Positions 39,986 to 49,894 are shown, numbered from the stretch's first letter. The stretch: 64,000 bases of DNA from Petroclostridium sp. X23 (GCF_030013905.1 NZ_CP124862.1:372001-436000), one strand, 5' to 3'. Notes: generated from the sequence alone by a model not told the origin. Program-made: numbers and translations.

Positions 39986-41200
39986 CTAACGAATTAATTT
40001 ACCATCTTCTATATTATTTGATTTGACGATTACTTCATCATATAACAAGACACTGTTATCTTTCATATTGTTCTCTCTTATAATCGCAAAATCATTATTC
40101 TTATACAAGATCTCAATTTCACGGAACCTAGCTACTCTTTCCTTTACAATATAAACACCGGTTTTTCCGTCTTTTACCCTGATGGCCGATACCGGAATTT
40201 TAAAGCCTGAATAAGATTGTTTTATAATATCGCAATCTACTTTTCTTATCTCATGCATAGACTCAATATATTTATTAGACGAAGCAACTACTACTACTTT
40301 TCCGTCTTCTTCAGGTGAAATATAGATAATATCTGCATTAATAGTAGTGTTATCCAAATCCCTAAATCTTATATCTACTCGGTCACCCAAGTTCAGCGGA
40401 TACATTTTTTTTACTTCAATTAGAAAACCGACGTACCATTCAAAGTTATTAATAATCTTGGCTACAGGTTGTCCGGGTTTAACCTCTGAATTATTACTCA
40501 AAGGTATATTGTCAAGATTGGCAAAATGAGAAGGCATATACTCATTAATTTTTTCAGGATTTAGTATTTGCTCCATACCATCAATATTATAAGATATAAC
40601 GCCTGAAGCCTCAGCAGATAAATCTATCTTGTTAGATTGAATTTGTTCTTCATATTTATCTCTTTCTTTTTTTAATGCTTCAAGATTATTTCCACTAGCG
40701 CCTTTTTCACCACTGATGACCAACATTTTATCAAGAATTTTATTCATATCCGCTTTAATTTGTGAAAGTTTATCAGCTTTCCCGGAAGCAGAAATATTTA
40801 TAATATCATTTACTTTCGCATTCATTTGTATTTCAAGCTTTTCAATATCTTTTGAAAAGATACTTGATTTTCCCTGATTGCTGCTAACTTCTGCAATACG
40901 TTCATTTACTTTCTTTAGTTCTTCCTGTATCTTTTCATCAACTTGACCTTTATAAACCGTGGCTACTTTTGCACCTTTTGCAACTCTTTCCCCTTCTCTT
41001 GCAATCCCGTCAAAGCTTCCGGCTACATTGGAATACAAAAGTTTTTCTTCCCTGATTACATATGCATCTACATTTTCTACATCTTCCAGCATCCCATGCT
41101 TTACTATTTCTGTCCTCACTGGAGTATTCAAATATATATATAAGCACCAGCCATATAATAGTACAACACCTGCTAAAACAATTTTAATAAATTTACTCAT
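39986..41200 (-). CDS. HlyD-like membrane-anchored protein
   Basis: About 404 residues. One N-terminal membrane helix (FIKIVLAGVVLLYGWCLYIY) is followed by a biotinyl-lipoyl-like beta segment (VAGSFDGIAREGERVAKGAKVATVY), a long coiled coil (about 100-190) and a second beta half. This is the layout of HlyD/membrane-fusion proteins. No exporter is adjacent; clostridial genomes often carry such a gene beside yggS-sepF. ATG 41200 follows AGGGGG. Function unknown. Confidence 0.75.
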   Translation of the reverse strand: MSKFIKIVLAGVVLLYGWCLYIYLNTPVRTEIVKHGMLEDVENVDAYVIREEKLLYSNVAGSFDGIAREGERVAKGAKVATVYKGQVDEKIQEELKKVNERIAEVSSNQGKSSIFSKDIEKLEIQMNAKVNDIINISASGKADKLSQIKADMNKILDKMLVISGEKGASGNNLEALKKERDKYEEQIQSNKIDLSAEASGVISYNIDGMEQILNPEKINEYMPSHFANLDNIPLSNNSEVKPGQPVAKIINNFEWYVGFLIEVKKMYPLNLGDRVDIRFRDLDNTTINADIIYISPEEDGKVVVVASSNKYIESMHEIRKVDCDIIKQSYSGFKIPVSAIRVKDGKTGVYIVKERVARFREIEILYKNNDFAIIRENNMKDNSVLLYDEVIVKSNNIEDGKLIR

Positions 41201-41280
41201 ATATATTCCCCCTAGAAACACACACCATGTATATTTCTACATTAACAGAAAAAATCCTTCTTTTATATGATAAAATATGA

Positions 41281-41309
41281 AAAAAATAAAAAAGGCTTCT
41301 GAAAGAAGC
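41281..41309 (-). terminator. hfq terminator
   Basis: GCTTCT (41295-41300) pairs with AGAAGC (41304-41309) and is followed on the minus strand by T-runs at 41293-41281. It separates hfq from the HlyD-like gene. Confidence 0.6.
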
Positions 41310-41353
41310 GCTTACTTTATATGAAACCTTTTTTATATGATTATGTACTGTTA

Positions 41354-41599
41354 TCAATCTTCGTTTGCGTTATTATTCGCAGTAAGATTCATAGGTTTTG
41401 CAGGAATAATGGTGGATATTGCATGCTTGTATACAAGCTGCTGTTTCCCATCAGTATCCAGTACTACTGTAAAGTTATCAAAACCTTTTACCATACCTTT
41501 GAGCTGGAAACCATTTGTAAGATAAATGGTGACAAGTACGTGCTCCTTTCTCACTTGATTTAGAAATACATCTTGAAGGTTAATATTTGCTTTCATCAT
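41354..41599 (-). CDS. hfq: RNA chaperone Hfq
   Basis: 81-residue Sm-like protein forming hexamers that bind small RNAs. Sm1 motif [19 protein letters not shown] and the Sm2 YKHAIST motif are complete. The short acidic tail NNANED is typical of Gram-positive forms. Two adjacent ATGs follow GGGGAGG. It lies next to miaA, the order known from many bacteria. Confidence 0.96.
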   Translation of the reverse strand: MMKANINLQDVFLNQVRKEHVLVTIYLTNGFQLKGMVKGFDNFTVVLDTDGKQQLVYKHAISTIIPAKPMNLTANNNANED

Positions 41600-41729
41600 T
41601 CTAATCCTCCCCTAGTGATTTTATTTTATATAACCGGACAACCATAAATGGTTAATAATATCATAATATTTCCGGTATGTTTAATGGTGCTCATTTTAAA
41701 TTGGCTCCATTCCCTTAACAATCATTATA

Positions 41730-42674
41730 CTATATTATACCAATTTCTGCTATATGTTTTAGGCATTTTTCTATTAGTTCTTTTTTATGATCACTCTTTT
41801 CAATATGAATCCAATGTATTCTGTTATCTCTCCTAAACCAAGTGAGCTGCCTTTTGGCATATCTGCGTGTATCGCGCTTCAAAATCTCAACAGCTTCTTC
41901 ATAGGAACTGAGACCTTCCAAGTAATCAATCATTTCTTTATATCCCAGACCCTTCATTGAAGTTAAATCTCTATGATATCCCATATCCATTAGCTTTTTA
42001 ACTTCGTCTATGAGACCCTGCTCAAGCATCAAATCTACTCTTTCATTGATTCTCTCATAGAGCCATTCGCGCTCCATTGTAAGTCCAATGAATGCCAAAC
42101 GATAAGGCGATGGTTCCTTTAAAGATTCTTGTTGGTGTTTAGAAATAGGTATTCCGGTAAAATGATGTACTTCGAGAGCTCTGATGACTCTTCTGATATC
42201 ATTTACGTGAAGACGGTGGGCAGTAATCGGGTCCACTTCCTCCAGCATCTTATGAACATATTCATTGCCTTCTGTTTCGGCTAAAGCATTAAGTTTATTT
42301 CTGTATTCCCAGTCGGTAACGGTCTCAGAGAATTTCACATTATTAACAACACTATTCACATATAGACCCGTTCCACCAACCATAACAGGCAGCTTTTCCT
42401 TCTCAAGAATTTTATCAATATATCGGTCTGCCAGCTCTTTATATTGTGCTACACTAAATTCTTCATCCGGCATTATTTCATCAATTAAATAATGTCTTAT
42501 ACCATTTTGCTCCTCAAGGGTAACTTTCGCAGTCCCAATATCCATATATCTATAAATTTGCATTGAATCAGCAGAAATGATCTCTCCATTAATACGAGAA
42601 GCTAATTCAACAGATAATCCTGTTTTACCGACAGCAGTCGGACCTACTATCACAACCAGCGGCTTCTGACACAT
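41730..42674 (-). CDS. miaA: tRNA dimethylallyltransferase
   Basis: 314-residue enzyme adding a dimethylallyl group to A37 of tRNAs that read UNN codons. The P-loop GPTAVGKT is near residue 10; SADSMQIYRYMDIGTAK and GGTGLYVNSV are family motifs. The MiaA product is the substrate of MiaB, encoded 5 kb upstream in the same direction. ATG 42674 follows GAAGGTGGG. Confidence 0.95.
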   Translation of the reverse strand: MCQKPLVVIVGPTAVGKTGLSVELASRINGEIISADSMQIYRYMDIGTAKVTLEEQNGIRHYLIDEIMPDEEFSVAQYKELADRYIDKILEKEKLPVMVGGTGLYVNSVVNNVKFSETVTDWEYRNKLNALAETEGNEYVHKMLEEVDPITAHRLHVNDIRRVIRALEVHHFTGIPISKHQQESLKEPSPYRLAFIGLTMEREWLYERINERVDLMLEQGLIDEVKKLMDMGYHRDLTSMKGLGYKEMIDYLEGLSSYEEAVEILKRDTRRYAKRQLTWFRRDNRIHWIHIEKSDHKKELIEKCLKHIAEIGII

Positions 42675-42746
42675 GTTCCCACCTTCACTTATCATCTATT
42701 CGTTGAAGGCCCAGAGTTCATATTTTATCAATATTTGTTTTCACAA

Positions 42747-42779
42747 GTTCTGTGAACTGTGAACCGTGAACTGTGAACC
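42747..42779. repeat. GTGAACT/GTGAACC tandem words
   Basis: Four tandem units of GTGAAC(T/C) fill the space between the miaA ribosome region and the mutL stop. The arrays near 34221 and 57774 share long identical runs with it. Confidence 0.75.
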
Positions 42780-42783
42780 AAAT

Positions 42784-44613
42784 TCATTGTATTCTTTTAA
42801 ACTGTTTTTCTAAATAATACTTACTCATAGAGATCATAATAGGTCTTCCATGGGGGCAGGTATTAATATTCTCCAGTTGTAGTATGTCTTCTATCAGTTT
42901 TTCTATTTCTTCTTGCTGCATGTTTCTATTTGCTTTTATCGCTGACTTACATGCTATCATATAAAGCGTATGTATTTCCATATCTGTAATCGTATCTTTT
43001 TTATTGGATTGAACTATTCCTACTATTTCCAAAAACAAATCTTTTAATACTTTTTCTTCAATAGAAATAGGTGTTTGTCTGATTACAATTGAATTATTGC
43101 CAAAATCTTCTACCTCAAACCCTATATTCTTAAAAAAATCCATATTCTCTTTTACAACCTGTACCTCCGGACCGGATAAAGTAACCACAACAGGTATCAA
43201 TAAAGATTGAGAGTATATGTTTTTTTTATTATATTCCTTTAACAATCGTTCAAATCTTAACCTTTCATGGGCAGCATGCTGGTCAACAACAAACATTTCA
43301 TCCTCTTTCTGAACAATAATATAAGTGCTAAAAACCTGACCTATAATTTTATAATCTCTTAATCTGGGAGCCTCAAGGTTTTTATTTGAAATCTCCTCTT
43401 TTGGCTCGATGTTTTGAGCATGATTCACATTCGGAACTGATGATACGGAACTTGGAACCTTCTCAAAATTCGGAACTTGTAACTTCACTTCCGGAATGTA
43501 TACTTTCTCTTTCACAAAATTAATTTCTTGTTGCTGATTCTCCTCACTTATTTTCATCTTTTCAGATGCAGGCGGTATGTAATGAAAAGCACTTTTTTTA
43601 GGCAACGTCACTTCAGGGATATGTTTCTTAGCATATAACGCATTTTGAACAGCCCAATATACTGCTTGGTAGACCTGTTTTTCATTAGAGAACTTGACCT
43701 CCATCTTTGTAGGATGTACATTTACATCAATCATAGCAGGATTTATATTTAGATGCAGTATAACTGTGGGAAATTTATTCACCATTAACATGTTCCGATA
43801 TGCTTCCTCTACTGCATAGGTCAATGTCTTACTTTTGATATATCTTCCATTAATAAAAAAACTTTGAAAGTTTCTGTTTGCTCTGGCAACATCAGCATTT
43901 CCTACAAGACCCGATACTTTAATCCCGTTTTCATCATATTCCACCGGAAGCATGGATCTGACATAATCTTTACCATAGATACTGTAGACACAACTGATCA
44001 GATTATTATTTCCCGGTGTGAATACCGCTTCTTTGCCATTGTTGATGTATTTAAATGAAATCTCCGGATGCCCAAGAATCATCCTATTGATAACATCAGA
44101 TACATATCCTGCTTCTGTAGCATCTTTTTTAAGAAATTTCATTCTTGCCGGTATATTATAGAAAAGGTTTTTCACCACTATTGTTGTGCCCTGCGGACAG
44201 CCTATACTTTCTTTTTTAATCATCTTACCTGCATCCAGTCGTATAAGTGTTCCTTCATCGCTGTTCATACTTTTTGTGATCAGTTCTACCTGGGCAACAG
44301 CCGCTATGCTGGCCAAAGCTTCTCCGCGAAATCCTAATGTCAAAATGCTATCCAAGTCTTCAGCATTGATTATCTTGCTGGTAGCGTGTCTTTGAAATGC
44401 GGTCACCGCATCTTCTCTATCAATTCCACCGCCGTCGTCCGATACTCTGATGTATGTGATGCCGCCATTTTTTATTTCAACCGTAATCGCTTGTGCACCT
44501 GCATCAATAGAATTTTCAACAAGCTCTTTTACCACCGAAGCAGGACGCTCTACCACTTCTCCCGCAGCGATCATATTTGCAACCTTCGGGTCGAGTATGT
44601 TGATTTTATTCAT
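42784..44613 (-). CDS. mutL: DNA mismatch repair protein MutL
   Basis: 609-residue protein with an N-terminal GHKL ATPase (VVKELVENSIDAGA, GFRGEALASIAAV) and a C-terminal dimerisation/endonuclease domain. The endonuclease motif DQHAAHERLRFE fits DQHA-x2-E-x4-E, and ACKSAIKAN and CPHGRP complete the site. This is therefore the nicking type expected in a bacterium without MutH. ATG 44613 follows GGAGG. Confidence 0.96.
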   Translation of the reverse strand: MNKINILDPKVANMIAAGEVVERPASVVKELVENSIDAGAQAITVEIKNGGITYIRVSDDGGGIDREDAVTAFQRHATSKIINAEDLDSILTLGFRGEALASIAAVAQVELITKSMNSDEGTLIRLDAGKMIKKESIGCPQGTTIVVKNLFYNIPARMKFLKKDATEAGYVSDVINRMILGHPEISFKYINNGKEAVFTPGNNNLISCVYSIYGKDYVRSMLPVEYDENGIKVSGLVGNADVARANRNFQSFFINGRYIKSKTLTYAVEEAYRNMLMVNKFPTVILHLNINPAMIDVNVHPTKMEVKFSNEKQVYQAVYWAVQNALYAKKHIPEVTLPKKSAFHYIPPASEKMKISEENQQQEINFVKEKVYIPEVKLQVPNFEKVPSSVSSVPNVNHAQNIEPKEEISNKNLEAPRLRDYKIIGQVFSTYIIVQKEDEMFVVDQHAAHERLRFERLLKEYNKKNIYSQSLLIPVVVTLSGPEVQVVKENMDFFKNIGFEVEDFGNNSIVIRQTPISIEEKVLKDLFLEIVGIVQSNKKDTITDMEIHTLYMIACKSAIKANRNMQQEEIEKLIEDILQLENINTCPHGRPIMISMSKYYLEKQFKRIQ

Positions 44614-44659
44614 ATAAACCTCCATCGTAAGACTACTGCTAAATAGTTACTAGATTCCT

Positions 44660-44732
44660 GTAGGGGTAGGCCTTGTGTCTACCCTTAACGATATCTATCT
44701 CGGTATAGGGTAGACACAAGGCCTACCCCTAC
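44660..44732. repeat. 26-bp perfect inverted repeat (GTAGGGGTAGGCC type)
   Basis: Arms 44660-44685 and 44707-44732 are exact reverse complements around a 21-base loop, between mutS and mutL. Its right arm matches 23 of 25 bases of 22535-22559, and 50829-50857 has a similar shape. No frame. It could act as a terminator or stable RNA hairpin, but the sharing across loci marks it as a dispersed element. Confidence 0.8.
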
Positions 44733-44773
44733 CGTATATTCATCTTTATTAACATAAAAATATTATTTAAAAT

Positions 44774-47407
44774 TTAAAACTTCTTCGCCTTTTGCTGTAA
44801 CTCATACAACAAATTCATCGCTTCAATGGGTGTCATGGTCGTAACCTCAATTTTTTTCAATGCATCAATTATTTCATGATTTCCAAGACCGAACATGCCC
44901 ATTTGGTCCTCCTGGACAGCATTATTCTTCTTTTGAGGCTTGCTCTTCACTTGTACAAGGGAACCCCTATTCACATCGGCATCTTCTAATGTTTTCAGGA
45001 TCTGTTTTGCTCTGTTGATGACATCATCCGGGACGCCCGCAAGCTTTGCCACTTCTATCCCGTAGCTGTCATCCGCACCGCCACGGATGATCTTCCTTAG
45101 AAACGTGATATCATCGCCGCGTTTTTTTACTGCGATACAATAATTTTTTACACCCTGCAGCTTATCTTCCAGTTCGGTCAGTTCATGATAGTGTGTGGCA
45201 AATAATGTCTTGGCACCTAACTTTTTTGACTGAGAAACATACTCTATCACTGCCCATGCGATACTTAAACCGTCATAGGTGCTTGTTCCTCTTCCAATTT
45301 CATCTAATATCAGCAGGCTTTTTTGTGTTGCATTATTCAGGATATTTGCCACTTCGCTCATTTCAACCATAAACGTACTTTGACCTGATGCAAGGTCGTC
45401 CGAAGCTCCTACACGGGTAAAGATTTTATCCACTACACCGATTTGCGCCGAAGAGGCCGGAACAAAACTTCCGATCTGTGCCATCAGGACAATCAGTGCC
45501 ACTTGTCTCATATAAGTAGATTTTCCCGCCATATTGGGTCCGGTAATAATAGAAAGCCTATTCTCACCATTATCTAATGATGTGTCATTAGGAACAAACA
45601 TATTATCATTTAACATTTTTTCAACAACAGGATGTCTTCCGTCTTTTATAATAATCTTATCGCTCAATTCAATATCAGGCATACTATAGTTGTTCTTTTG
45701 CGCAACCTCTCCCAGTGAGCATAGTACATCTATGATAGAAATCACCTTAGCGCTTTTCTGAATTCTATCCAACCGGGCGGCTATTTTTTCACGTACGTCA
45801 CAAAAAATATGGTATTCTACTTGTACAATCTTTTCTTCCGCACCTAACACGCTGTTCTCAATTTCTTTCAGCTCCGGGGTAATATATCTTTCACAATTGG
45901 CAAGCGTTTGCTTTCTTATATATCTGTCCGGAACATTTGACAAATGGGATTTGGTTACCTCGATAAAATATCCAAACACCTTATTAAAGCCCACTTTCAA
46001 ATTCTTGATACCTGTTTTTTCTTTTTCTTCGTTTTCCAATCTTGCGATCCACTGCTTCCCTTCAACCATTGCTTTTCTCAAGTGGTCAACATTCTCATCA
46101 TATCCGTCTTTTATCATACCGCCTTCACGGACTGAAAACGGAGGATCATCAACAATGGATACATCTATTAATTCATTTATATCTCTTAATTCATCTAATT
46201 GTTTGTATTGCTCTTTTAACAAACCAGTATTGCAACCTGACAGATATGCTTTGATTTCAGGAAAGTGGGCAATGGATTTCTTCAATGCAACCAGATCACG
46301 GCCATTTACTGATCCATATATGATTTTACTCAATAACCGTTCTATATCATAAATATTATTTAAGCAATCGGATAAATCTAATCTCAATACTGTATTTTGA
46401 ACCAATTCATTCACTGCTTGCAAGCGCTTGCTGATGTATGCGCAGTTTGTAAGCGGTTGTTCAATCCATTTTCTAAGCAGCCTTCCCCCCATGGCTGTCT
46501 GAGTTTTATCCAATACCCACAGCAAAGAACCTTTTTTAGCCTTTTCCCTCATGGTTTCGGTTAATTCCAGATTACGGCGGGTAGAAAGATCAATATCCAA
46601 AAATTCATTGGATGAGTAATAATTAATACTATTGATATGACTTAAACTAATCTTTTGGGTTTGATAAAGATACTCCAATAATGCCCCAACGGATTTTATA
46701 CTGTGCGGATGGTCTCTCAACCCGAGCCCATCTACATTATGTATATTAAAATGACCGGTAATCTTCTGTTCAGCCTTGTCCTGCACAAAACTCCAGTCAT
46801 AAAAATACTCTGCGCTGCAATTAAATCTTTCTTTTAACAGCTTTCTTATAGCAGAATCTTCTATTACTTCAGTATTTGCAATAGCTTCTGACGGAGAGTA
46901 TCTTGCAAGCTCATTGATAAGTTTGCTTTTAAACTCATCGTTTTGAAATTGGCTGGTATATAACTCACCGGTTGTCACATCTACTACCGATAGTCCTATT
47001 CCCTCATCATCTTTATATATGCAAGCCAAAAAGTTGTTTTTCTTTTCATCCAACATGGCCGCGTCGGTAACGGTTCCCGGTGTAACAACACGTATTACGT
47101 CCCTTTGTACAATTCCTTTTGCTTCACTCGGATCTTCTATCTGCTCACATATTGCGACTTTATACCCTTTGCCTATGAGCTTGGCGATATAGGCATCGGC
47201 AGAATGAAAAGGCACACCGCACATGGGTGCCCTTTCCTGCTGACCGCAGTCTCTGCCGGTCAATGTTATTTCCAATTCCCTTGATGCTGTTTCCGCGTCG
47301 TCAAAAAACATCTCGTAAAAGTCTCCCAAACGGAAGAAAAGTATGCAATCCTTATATTGGTCTTTAATATTTAGATATTGCTGCATCATTGGTGTTAAAG
47401 CACCCAT
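44774..47407 (-). CDS. mutS: DNA mismatch repair protein MutS
   Basis: 877-residue mismatch sensor. The mismatch-binding Phe-x-Glu is in GDFYEMF near residue 25. The C-terminal ABC ATPase has Walker A GPNMAGKSTYMRQ, Walker B LLILDEIGRGTSTYDG and ATHYHEL. ATG 47407 follows AAGGGGGG; an upstream opening to 47449 is unsupported. Lies directly before mutL, with ylbF and miaB upstream, all in one direction. Confidence 0.96.
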   Translation of the reverse strand: MGALTPMMQQYLNIKDQYKDCILFFRLGDFYEMFFDDAETASRELEITLTGRDCGQQERAPMCGVPFHSADAYIAKLIGKGYKVAICEQIEDPSEAKGIVQRDVIRVVTPGTVTDAAMLDEKKNNFLACIYKDDEGIGLSVVDVTTGELYTSQFQNDEFKSKLINELARYSPSEAIANTEVIEDSAIRKLLKERFNCSAEYFYDWSFVQDKAEQKITGHFNIHNVDGLGLRDHPHSIKSVGALLEYLYQTQKISLSHINSINYYSSNEFLDIDLSTRRNLELTETMREKAKKGSLLWVLDKTQTAMGGRLLRKWIEQPLTNCAYISKRLQAVNELVQNTVLRLDLSDCLNNIYDIERLLSKIIYGSVNGRDLVALKKSIAHFPEIKAYLSGCNTGLLKEQYKQLDELRDINELIDVSIVDDPPFSVREGGMIKDGYDENVDHLRKAMVEGKQWIARLENEEKEKTGIKNLKVGFNKVFGYFIEVTKSHLSNVPDRYIRKQTLANCERYITPELKEIENSVLGAEEKIVQVEYHIFCDVREKIAARLDRIQKSAKVISIIDVLCSLGEVAQKNNYSMPDIELSDKIIIKDGRHPVVEKMLNDNMFVPNDTSLDNGENRLSIITGPNMAGKSTYMRQVALIVLMAQIGSFVPASSAQIGVVDKIFTRVGASDDLASGQSTFMVEMSEVANILNNATQKSLLILDEIGRGTSTYDGLSIAWAVIEYVSQSKKLGAKTLFATHYHELTELEDKLQGVKNYCIAVKKRGDDITFLRKIIRGGADDSYGIEVAKLAGVPDDVINRAKQILKTLEDADVNRGSLVQVKSKPQKKNNAVQEDQMGMFGLGNHEIIDALKKIEVTTMTPIEAMNLLYELQQKAKKF

Positions 47408-47421
47408 GGTATCCCCCCTTG

Positions 47422-47814
47422 TTACTGGCAGCCGCTGCAGCCCCCGCACTTGCTTGGGGCGCAGCCCTTCTTTTCCTGACTCGTTATATAATAAGAAATA
47501 CCTTCATTTACTAATTGGGCCAGATTGTCGAAAGCTTTCTTTGCTTCAACATATTCTTTAATCACTTCGTTTTGCATCAATTTATCAAATTCATCCTGTA
47601 TTTCTTTTTTTACAGCGCTAATATCTTCACTGCCTAGTTGTTCCTGCTTCATTCTTATCGCAGCCTTCTTTTTCAATTCAGTGTATTGCGCCAGCATCTG
47701 TTGCGCCTGCTCATCATTTTTTTGGTTTGTTTCCGCATCTTTTAACCGTATATATTCTTTAGAACCGGCAATCATTTGTCCTAATTTTTTTGCTTTTTCA
47801 ATGATGGTATCCAT
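47422..47814 (-). CDS. ylbF: YlbF/YmcA-family protein with cysteine-rich tail
   Basis: 130-residue helical protein of the YlbF/YmcA (Com_YlbF) family, whose Bacillus members form an Fe-S complex with YaaT that helps RNase Y and development. Two long helices (about 1-105) precede a tail GCAPSKCGGCSGCQ with four cysteines that could ligate a cluster. ATG 47814 follows GAAGGAGG and overlaps the miaB stop by one base, so the two are translationally coupled. Confidence 0.85.
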   Translation of the reverse strand: MDTIIEKAKKLGQMIAGSKEYIRLKDAETNQKNDEQAQQMLAQYTELKKKAAIRMKQEQLGSEDISAVKKEIQDEFDKLMQNEVIKEYVEAKKAFDNLAQLVNEGISYYITSQEKKGCAPSKCGGCSGCQ

Positions 47815-49253
47815 TAAATATCCTCCTTCACATGTCGGCCTGTTAAAGACCATGTTTGAACATCCTCAACAAGTACGTTAATAAATGTCCCAATCAATTC
47901 CTCATTTCCTGAAAAGTTAATGATTTTCCCTGTTCTTGTACGACCGGTCAGCATATCGGGGTTATTCTTACTGTACCCCTCAACTAATACTTCAACATTT
48001 TTTCCAAGATATTGTTGGTTTTTCTTTAATGATATTTCATTCTGAATATCTAAAAGCTTTTGGAAATTGGCTTGTTTTTCTTTTTTACTTAGTACATCGT
48101 CCATTTTTTCAGCCGGTGTACCCTTTCTTGGAGAATATATAAAAGTAAAAAGAGAATCGAATTCCACTTGCTTAATGATATCTAAAGTACCTTCAAAATC
48201 TTCATTCGTTTCACCGGGAAATCCTACAATGATATCACTGGTTAGCGCTACATCCGGGATAGCTTGCTTCACTTTTCGAATAATTTCGAGGTACTTCTCT
48301 CTGGTGTATTTTCTATTCATCAGTTCTAAAACGTTATTGCTTCCCGCTTGAAACGGAAGATGAAGCTGTTCGCAGACATGCTTGCACTTGTTCATCACAT
48401 CAATGAGTTTGTCGCTGATATCCTTTGGGTGGGAAGTCATAAATCTAATTCGCTTAACACCCTCTATATCATTAACCATCTGTAATAAATCAGCAAAATC
48501 AATGTCCGCCTCCAGATCATTGCCGTATGAATTCACATTCTGACCCAGCAGTGTGATTTCCTTATATCCCTCCGCTACCAGTTGTGATACTTCCGAAATA
48601 ACATCTTTAGGATTTCTGCTTCGCTCTCTTCCCCGTACATAAGGTACAATACAGTATGAACAAAAATTGTTGCAGCCGTACATGATGGAAACCCAAGCTT
48701 TTACCGTACCTTCCCTATGAATAGGAATATCTTCAACAATATACCCGTCGGTATTCATAACATCGATGACGGTATATGCCTCATTCATTGCTTTCTCCAG
48801 TGTTTCGGGAAACTTATACAACGTGTGTGTCCCGAAAACCATATCCACATGCTTGTACTTTTTCTTAATCTGCTCAACAATATGCTCCTGCTGCATCATG
48901 CACCCGCATATCCCGATGAGAAGATGCGGCTTTCGCGCCTTTAAATGCTTCAGAGCACCGATATTTCCGAAAACTTTCAATTCGGCATTCTCTCTTACAC
49001 AGCATGTATTATACAAAATCAAGTCGGCTTCTTCTCTATCCTCGGTAAACGAATAACCCATATCTCGCAACATACCCCGGAGACGTTCGGAATCATTTTC
49101 ATTTTGCTGGCAACCGTAGGTAATGATGATTGCAAGTTTTTGCTTCCCTGACCGCTGCATGTCAAAATCATTTTTTTCCCTGACTCTTGCGATTGCTTCT
49201 TTTTGTTTATTTATCTCCTCTATCGGAATATTAATTTTCTCTCTTTTACTCAT
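47814..49253 (-). CDS. miaB: tRNA-2-methylthio-N6-dimethylallyladenosine synthase
   Basis: 479-residue radical-SAM methylthiotransferase that thiomethylates the MiaA-modified A37. The N-terminal UPF0004 domain carries cluster cysteines (TYGCQQNENDSE, NTCCVRENAE, GICGCM). The radical-SAM motif is CNNFCSYC, and a C-terminal TRAM domain includes VEVLVEGYSK. ATG 49253 follows AGAGGTG. No gene lies in the next 400 bases upstream. Confidence 0.95.
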   Translation of the reverse strand: MSKREKINIPIEEINKQKEAIARVREKNDFDMQRSGKQKLAIIITYGCQQNENDSERLRGMLRDMGYSFTEDREEADLILYNTCCVRENAELKVFGNIGALKHLKARKPHLLIGICGCMMQQEHIVEQIKKKYKHVDMVFGTHTLYKFPETLEKAMNEAYTVIDVMNTDGYIVEDIPIHREGTVKAWVSIMYGCNNFCSYCIVPYVRGRERSRNPKDVISEVSQLVAEGYKEITLLGQNVNSYGNDLEADIDFADLLQMVNDIEGVKRIRFMTSHPKDISDKLIDVMNKCKHVCEQLHLPFQAGSNNVLELMNRKYTREKYLEIIRKVKQAIPDVALTSDIIVGFPGETNEDFEGTLDIIKQVEFDSLFTFIYSPRKGTPAEKMDDVLSKKEKQANFQKLLDIQNEISLKKNQQYLGKNVEVLVEGYSKNNPDMLTGRTRTGKIINFSGNEELIGTFINVLVEDVQTWSLTGRHVKEDI

Positions 49254-49442
49254 TCACTGCACCTCTAACGACATATCTATAGTGATAGATTAGTTATATT
49301 GTAGTAATCATATACCTTTTCATATCTAAATATATTATCATACTTTTTTGAACAATGAAATAAATATCAACCTATTTCCTGTAATTATTTCCTGGGAATT
49401 AAGAATATTCTATATTTTATGACATTATTCTCCATACAGCAT

Positions 49443-49605
49443 AGGGACAGTTCGAAAACACTGAAAAAGTATTTATCGTTCGAAAATCGGACACGGGGAC
49501 AGGGCCACAGTCCGGCCAAAAACCAGGCCGGACAGCAGACCAGTCCCCATGTCCGATTTTCTCTTCGTGCTAAATCGGACTTTTTAGAGGTTTCGAACCG
49601 TCCCT
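49443..49605. repeat. GGGAC-type hairpin repeat element, copy 2
   Basis: Nested inverted repeats make almost the whole 163 bases self-complementary. Outer arms are 49443-49457 with 49591-49605 (AGGGACAGTTCGAAA, one mismatch), middle arms 49483-49500 with 49543-49560 (one mismatch), inner arms 49510-49517 with 49526-49533 (GTCCGGCC). It shares the 17-mer GGACAGCAGACCAGTCC with copy 1. It resembles a non-autonomous MITE/REP-like element; no coding capacity. The rest of 49254-49651 holds nothing else recognised. Confidence 0.8.
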
Positions 49606-49651
49606 GCTTTAAAAATTTGAAATTAATATTTTAAATGTGTTTTATGACTAT

Positions 49652-49894
49652 TTAATCAAGCCGTTTAGCCAAGCCTTTTCTTAACAATTCTTTCACCAGT
49701 CCTTCGCATTTCTTTTCAAGGTCTGTTGTTTCAGTATCCACATCCTTATCAAAAAACCTCATCATAAGATATGCCAAATCATTCGCATATTCATATGTCG
49801 ATATATCTTTTTCTATAAGATTATCTTTCTTTAGTTGATTGATGATTTCTACATAATCACCTTGATATTCTTTCCCATTCATTTCAATTCTCAT
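49652..49894 (-). CDS. Small protein of unknown function (80 residues)
   Basis: Not recognised. ATG 49894 follows GAGGTGATGAG, a good ribosome site. The product starts MRIEMNGKEYQGDYVEIINQ, is mostly charged helix (DTETTDLEKKCEGLVKELLRKGL) and has no membrane segment or signal. One cysteine. It stands alone between a repeat element and a divergent gene. Confidence 0.65.
   Translation of the reverse strand: MRIEMNGKEYQGDYVEIINQLKKDNLIEKDISTYEYANDLAYLMMRFFDKDVDTETTDLEKKCEGLVKELLRKGLAKRLD

Noticed and set aside
46042..46352. Plus-strand frames opposite mutS
   Set aside because: Antisense of a strongly conserved MutS segment; no start signals.
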